Below the pieces are notes generated by a model. That model worked only from the letters and a program-made list of their open reading frames with translations. It had not been told where the DNA came from and did not search any database. Of a DNA stretch of 9,160 nucleotides, positions 4,999 to 9,160 are shown piece by piece (positions within the stretch are counted from its first letter, which is position 1; each line of letters opens with the position of its first letter). Where the stretch lies: the NCBI GenBank assembly GCA_021778785.1, contig JAJYBX010000047.1, positions 1 through 9,160 on the forward strand, in the 5' to 3' direction. Position numbers and translations under genes: made by a program. This stretch comes from Acidobacteriota bacterium (lineage in GTDB: Bacteria; Acidobacteriota; Holophagae; Holophagales; Holophagaceae).

Positions 4999-6048
4999 AT
5001 GACGCAGCCCAGCCTCAATCCCCGCGGTGAGTCGGTCCTCAAGACCCTCATCGAGACCTACCTCCACGAGGGGGAACCGGTCGGTTCGCGCCTCCTGGCG
5101 AAGCGCTACCCCGAACCCCTCTCCAGCGCCACCATCCGGAACGTGCTCTCCGACCTGGAGGACGAGGCCCTGGTGGCCCAGCCGCACACCTCGGCGGGCC
5201 GGGTGCCCACGGAGCGGGCCTACCGCTACTACGTGGATCGCTGGCTGGATCCCACCCCGCCTGATCCGGCGGCCGAGGCCCGGCTGGCGGAGGCCCTGGA
5301 TGGCCTGGACCTGGATCCCGAGACCTGGGCCCGGCATGCGAGCCGCACGCTCGCCGAGGTCATGGGCGGCATCTGCGTGGCCCTGCCCCAGGGGCTGTCC
5401 CAGAGCCGCCTTGCCCGCCTGGAGTTCGTGCCGGTGGGACCCGGCCGCCTGGTGGCGGTGTGGGTGGGCAGCCGGGGCGAGGTGGAGCACCGGCTCATGG
5501 AGAACCTCTGGAACTACGGAGAGTCCGTGCTGACGGAACTGGGCAACTACGCCACGGCGCAATTCGCCGGGTTGACCTTTCCCGAGATGCGGAGCCGTCT
5601 GCTGGACACCCTCCAGGCCGCGGCGCGGGAGGGGGAGACGCTGCGGACCCGCCTCCGGGAGCTGGCGGTCCGCTGGCCCCGCGAGGAGGGGCCCGCGGAG
5701 GCGCCGGTGGTGGTCTCGGGTCTCGGGCGGCTGGGCAGCTTCCCGGAGTTCGATGACGTGGCCCGGTTCCGGGAGCTGGTGGCGGCCTTCGAGGAGCACG
5801 GCCGCCTGGTCCGCCTCCTGGACGCCTTCGCCGAGCGGGCCTCGTCGGATATCCAGCTGCTGCTGGGCTCGGAGAACCCCTATCTGGAGGGGATGCCCCT
5901 CGCCACCGCCGTCCGGACCATCCACCTGGGCCAGGCGGGGTACGTCACGTTCGCGCTGGTGGGACCCCTTCGCATGGACTACGGAAGGGTCCTGGGCGGC
6001 CTGCGCTGGTGGTCGGGCCAGGTCCAGAAACGCCGGCTCCACCCGTAG
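4999..6048 (+). CDS. hrcA: Heat-inducible transcription repressor HrcA
   Basis: A 349-residue repressor of class-I heat-shock genes. In other bacteria it binds the CIRCE inverted repeat, and its active folding depends on GroEL. Seen: N-terminal winged helix (~10-80) with VLKTLIETYLHEGEPVGSR, the recognition block SSATIRNVLSDLEDEALV (42-59) and the signature HTSAGRVPTERAYRYYVD (63-80). A middle GAF-like domain follows, then the C-terminal signature LLLGSENPYLEGMPLATAV leading to GPLRMDY (322-328). The length is normal. The ATG at 4999 gives the usual short leader before the helix-turn-helix. GGAG lies ~13 nt upstream, a long spacing. An in-frame ATG at 4972 overlaps the likely -10 box and is disfavoured. 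HrcA heads the grpE-dnaK-dnaJ series, the classical arrangement. Confidence 0.96.
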   Translation: MTQPSLNPRGESVLKTLIETYLHEGEPVGSRLLAKRYPEPLSSATIRNVLSDLEDEALVAQPHTSAGRVPTERAYRYYVDRWLDPTPPDPAAEARLAEALDGLDLDPETWARHASRTLAEVMGGICVALPQGLSQSRLARLEFVPVGPGRLVAVWVGSRGEVEHRLMENLWNYGESVLTELGNYATAQFAGLTFPEMRSRLLDTLQAAAREGETLRTRLRELAVRWPREEGPAEAPVVVSGLGRLGSFPEFDDVARFRELVAAFEEHGRLVRLLDAFAERASSDIQLLLGSENPYLEGMPLATAVRTIHLGQAGYVTFALVGPLRMDYGRVLGGLRWWSGQVQKRRLHP

Positions 6049-6073
6049 AACCGCCCGCCACGCCGCTTCTGTC

Positions 6074-6095
6074 TGGCACTTTTGCTGCTTATACT
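6074..6095 (+). promoter_or_regulatory. Candidate grpE promoter: sigma54-like -24/-12 plus TATACT box
   Basis: TGGCAC (6074-6079), 5 nt, CTGCT (6085-6089) matches the sigma54 pattern TGGCAC-N5-TTGCW at all but one of its fixed positions, with GG and GC correctly spaced. Directly after it, TATACT (6090-6095) fits a sigma70 -10 box at 5/6, though without a clear -35. Either would start RNA at about 6100-6102, at the grpE ATG. Only one of the two can be meaningful, and either could be chance. Confidence 0.4.
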
Positions 6096-6101
6096 GCTCC
6101 G

Positions 6102-6806
6102 ATGATTCCCGAGATGCCCAACCATCCCGATCCGAAGTCCCTCGTGCCCGGAGAGGCCGAGGATCTCGTGGACCTCAACCTGGACGAAGCGGGTGAGCCC
6201 GACCTCCAGGCCCTCGCCGATGCGGCCGCCTCCGAGTACAAGACCCAGATGGTCCCCGAGATGGACCTGGCCGAGCCTGGGGACGGGTCCCCGGAGGGCG
6301 AACGACGGGTTGATCTGGAATCGGCCCTCACCGAGGTCGAGAGCCAGCTCGGCGAGATGATGAAGCGCGAGGCGGAGCTCATGGACCAGCACCGCCGGCT
6401 GGCCGCCGACTTCAACAATTTCCGGAACCGGGCCCAGCGGGACATCGCCCTGGCCGTGGAGCAGGCCGAACGCCGCATCCTGCTCGAGATGCTCCCGGTG
6501 CTGGACAACTTCGACCGGGGCCTCAGCGCCAGCTACCAGGACGTGGAGACCTTCCGCTCCGGCGTGGAGCTCATCCGCCGGCAGTTCCTCGAGGCCCTGC
6601 GGCGCCTCAACGTGGAGCCCCTGCCGCTCCAGGTGGGCGATCCCTTCGACGCGCTCCACGCGGAGGCCCTCACCACCTTCAGCGATCCCGCGCTGCCCGA
6701 TGGCGCGGTGGCGGCCATCTACGAGCGTGGCTTCAACCTAAAGGGACAGCTCCTGCGCGCGGCCCGGGTGGTGGTGAACCGCCATCCGGATGCGGAAAAA
6801 TCCTAA
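6102..6806 (+). CDS. grpE: GrpE, nucleotide exchange factor of DnaK
   Basis: A 234-residue homodimeric co-chaperone that opens the DnaK nucleotide-binding domain to release ADP. Residues 1-~70 are an acidic, Pro-rich and probably disordered tail, which makes the protein longer than the usual ~190-200. The long paired helix covers ~72-125 with LAADFNNFRNRAQRD (100-114), a family hallmark, then ERRILLEMLPVLDNFDRGL. The four-helix bundle follows. The C-terminal beta domain carries VGDPFDALHAEAL (178-190), GAVAAIYERGFNLKGQLLRAA (201-221) and VVVNRH. Two starts are possible, ATG 6102 and ATG 6114; neither has a Shine-Dalgarno sequence, and promoter placement suggests leaderless initiation at 6102. 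The gene lies 53 bp after hrcA and 86 bp before dnaK. Confidence 0.95.
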   Translation: MIPEMPNHPDPKSLVPGEAEDLVDLNLDEAGEPDLQALADAAASEYKTQMVPEMDLAEPGDGSPEGERRVDLESALTEVESQLGEMMKREAELMDQHRRLAADFNNFRNRAQRDIALAVEQAERRILLEMLPVLDNFDRGLSASYQDVETFRSGVELIRRQFLEALRRLNVEPLPLQVGDPFDALHAEALTTFSDPALPDGAVAAIYERGFNLKGQLLRAARVVVNRHPDAEKS

Positions 6807-6892
6807 TCCGGCCCAAGCGCGGGCGTGTCCTTGCGCTGGCTGGCCCGAGGCGATGTGAGTAGCATGAAACCGAGAACCCTGGAGTACAGCCC

Positions 6893-8758
<1,866 letters not shown>

Positions 8759-8769
8759 TCCCGCGGCAT

Positions 8770-8796
8770 CGGCTATCCTGGAGGCCAGGATGGTTG
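8770..8796 (+). promoter_or_regulatory. Hairpin over the dnaJ ribosome-binding site (RNA thermometer candidate)
   Basis: In the dnaK-dnaJ gap, 8770-8781 can pair without interruption with 8785-8796: nine Watson-Crick and three G-U pairs closing an AGG triloop. Both Shine-Dalgarno candidates, GGAGG (8780-8784) and AGGA (8787-8790), lie within it. It ends one nt before the dnaJ AUG at 8798. Such a structure would hide the start until melted, by heat or by ribosomes finishing dnaK. Confidence 0.55.
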
Positions 8797-8797
8797 C

Positions 8798-9160
8798 ATG
8801 AAGCGTGACTACTACGAGGTGCTCGGGGTGTCCCGGGACGCCGGGACCGACGAGCTGAAGAAGGCCTACCGCAAGCTGGCCATGGAACTGCATCCCGACC
8901 GCAATCCGGGCAACAAGGAGGCGGAGGAGAAGTTCAAGGAGGCCGCGGAGGCCTACAGCGTGCTGTCCGATTCCGAGAAGCGGAAGGTCTACGACCAGTT
9001 CGGCCATGCGGGGCTGGGCGGCGCCGGGGGTGGAGGCGGGCAGCAGTTCCAGTTCGACCCCAGCCAGTTCGCCGATTTCGAGGACATCCTCGGCAGCTTC
9101 TTCGGGGGCGGCATCTTCGGCGACCTCTTCGGCGGCGGGCGACGGCGGTCCACGGGCGAG
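8798..9160 (+). CDS. dnaJ: Co-chaperone DnaJ (Hsp40), 5' part
   Basis: The first 121 codons of DnaJ, which delivers substrates to DnaK and stimulates its ATPase. The J domain spans about 4-68: [10 protein letters not shown], helix [21 protein letters not shown] with the catalytic HPD at 32-34, then [22 protein letters not shown]. It is followed by a Gly/Phe-rich linker ([13 protein letters not shown] to [14 protein letters not shown]) typical of DnaJ proper. The zinc-finger and substrate domains are cut off by the window edge, so class I versus class II cannot be settled. The ATG has AGGA 7 nt and GGAGG 13 nt upstream. The nearby ATG at 8790 is out of frame and stops after three codons. The gene lies 39 bp after dnaK and is probably co-transcribed. 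Confidence 0.96.
   Translation, partial: MKRDYYEVLGVSRDAGTDELKKAYRKLAMELHPDRNPGNKEAEEKFKEAAEAYSVLSDSEKRKVYDQFGHAGLGGAGGGGGQQFQFDPSQFADFEDILGSFFGGGIFGDLFGGGRRRSTGE

Noticed and set aside
4972..5001. A longer HrcA starting at the in-frame ATG at 4972.
   Set aside because: That ATG overlaps the likely -10 box and has no ribosome-binding site; the start at 4999 gives the normal family N-terminus.
6072..6099. A CIRCE-like dyad before grpE (left half close to TTAGCACTC).
   Set aside because: The left half matches 6/9 but the right half only 5/9, and only with a 10-nt spacer; the arms do not pair well with each other.
6807..6892. A heat-shock (sigma32) promoter before dnaK, from CTTGCGC at about 6830.
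   Set aside because: The -35 resemblance is partial and no CCCCAT-type -10 lies at the right distance; a sigma70 reading of TTGCGC also lacks a -10.

Overview
The window is GC-rich (roughly two thirds G+C by eye), densely coding bacterial chromosome. The protein set is a core bacterial one: release factor 1, ribosomal protein bL31 and the heat-shock series hrcA-grpE-dnaK-dnaJ. An exported Dcp-type M3 peptidase, a PadR/membrane-protein pair and an Ala/Gly/Lys-rich glycine-zipper lipoprotein accompany it. The style fits a diderm such as Acidobacteriota (Holophagae/Geothrix-like) or a deltaproteobacterial relative. That placement is an inference from codon use and protein flavour, not from a search. 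No rRNA, tRNA, CRISPR array, transposase or phage gene is visible.

Layout. 1-351 (minus): 5' part of an exported M3 peptidase, running off the left edge. 506-1000 (plus): DUF2062 membrane protein. 1074-2166 (plus): a two-gene unit of a PadR regulator and a membrane protein with a HAAS/DUF1700-like N-terminus. 2188-2576 (plus): rpmE with a good sigma70 promoter and a textbook terminator. 2705-3778 (plus): prfA. 3779-4064: a gene-free stretch holding a second copy of the last 26 codons of prfA, a palindrome-rich 133-bp spacer, and two strong hairpins shared with the convergent gene. 4065-4934 (minus): lipoprotein. 4999-9160 (plus): hrcA, grpE, dnaK and the start of dnaJ, the last cut by the right edge. 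Gene-free gaps elsewhere are all under 180 bp; 352-505 between the divergent peptidase and DUF2062 genes shows no promoter I can defend.

How the genes work together. HrcA is the heat-shock repressor. GrpE (nucleotide exchange), DnaK (Hsp70) and DnaJ (J-protein) form one chaperone machine, co-oriented with gaps of 53, 86 and 39 bp. RF1 and bL31 serve translation. The PadR protein probably controls its own operon, including the adjacent membrane protein.

No new defence or metabolic system is visible. The points most worth a second look are non-coding: (1) the 83-bp duplication of the prfA 3' end, whose only three differences are all synonymous and which lies between prfA and its probable native terminator; (2) a 12-bp hairpin that swallows the dnaJ ribosome-binding site, a candidate RNA thermometer; (3) a grpE start with no Shine-Dalgarno sequence, directly behind a sigma54-like -24/-12 match and a TATACT box, suggesting a leaderless mRNA; and (4) the lack of a recognisable CIRCE operator around hrcA.
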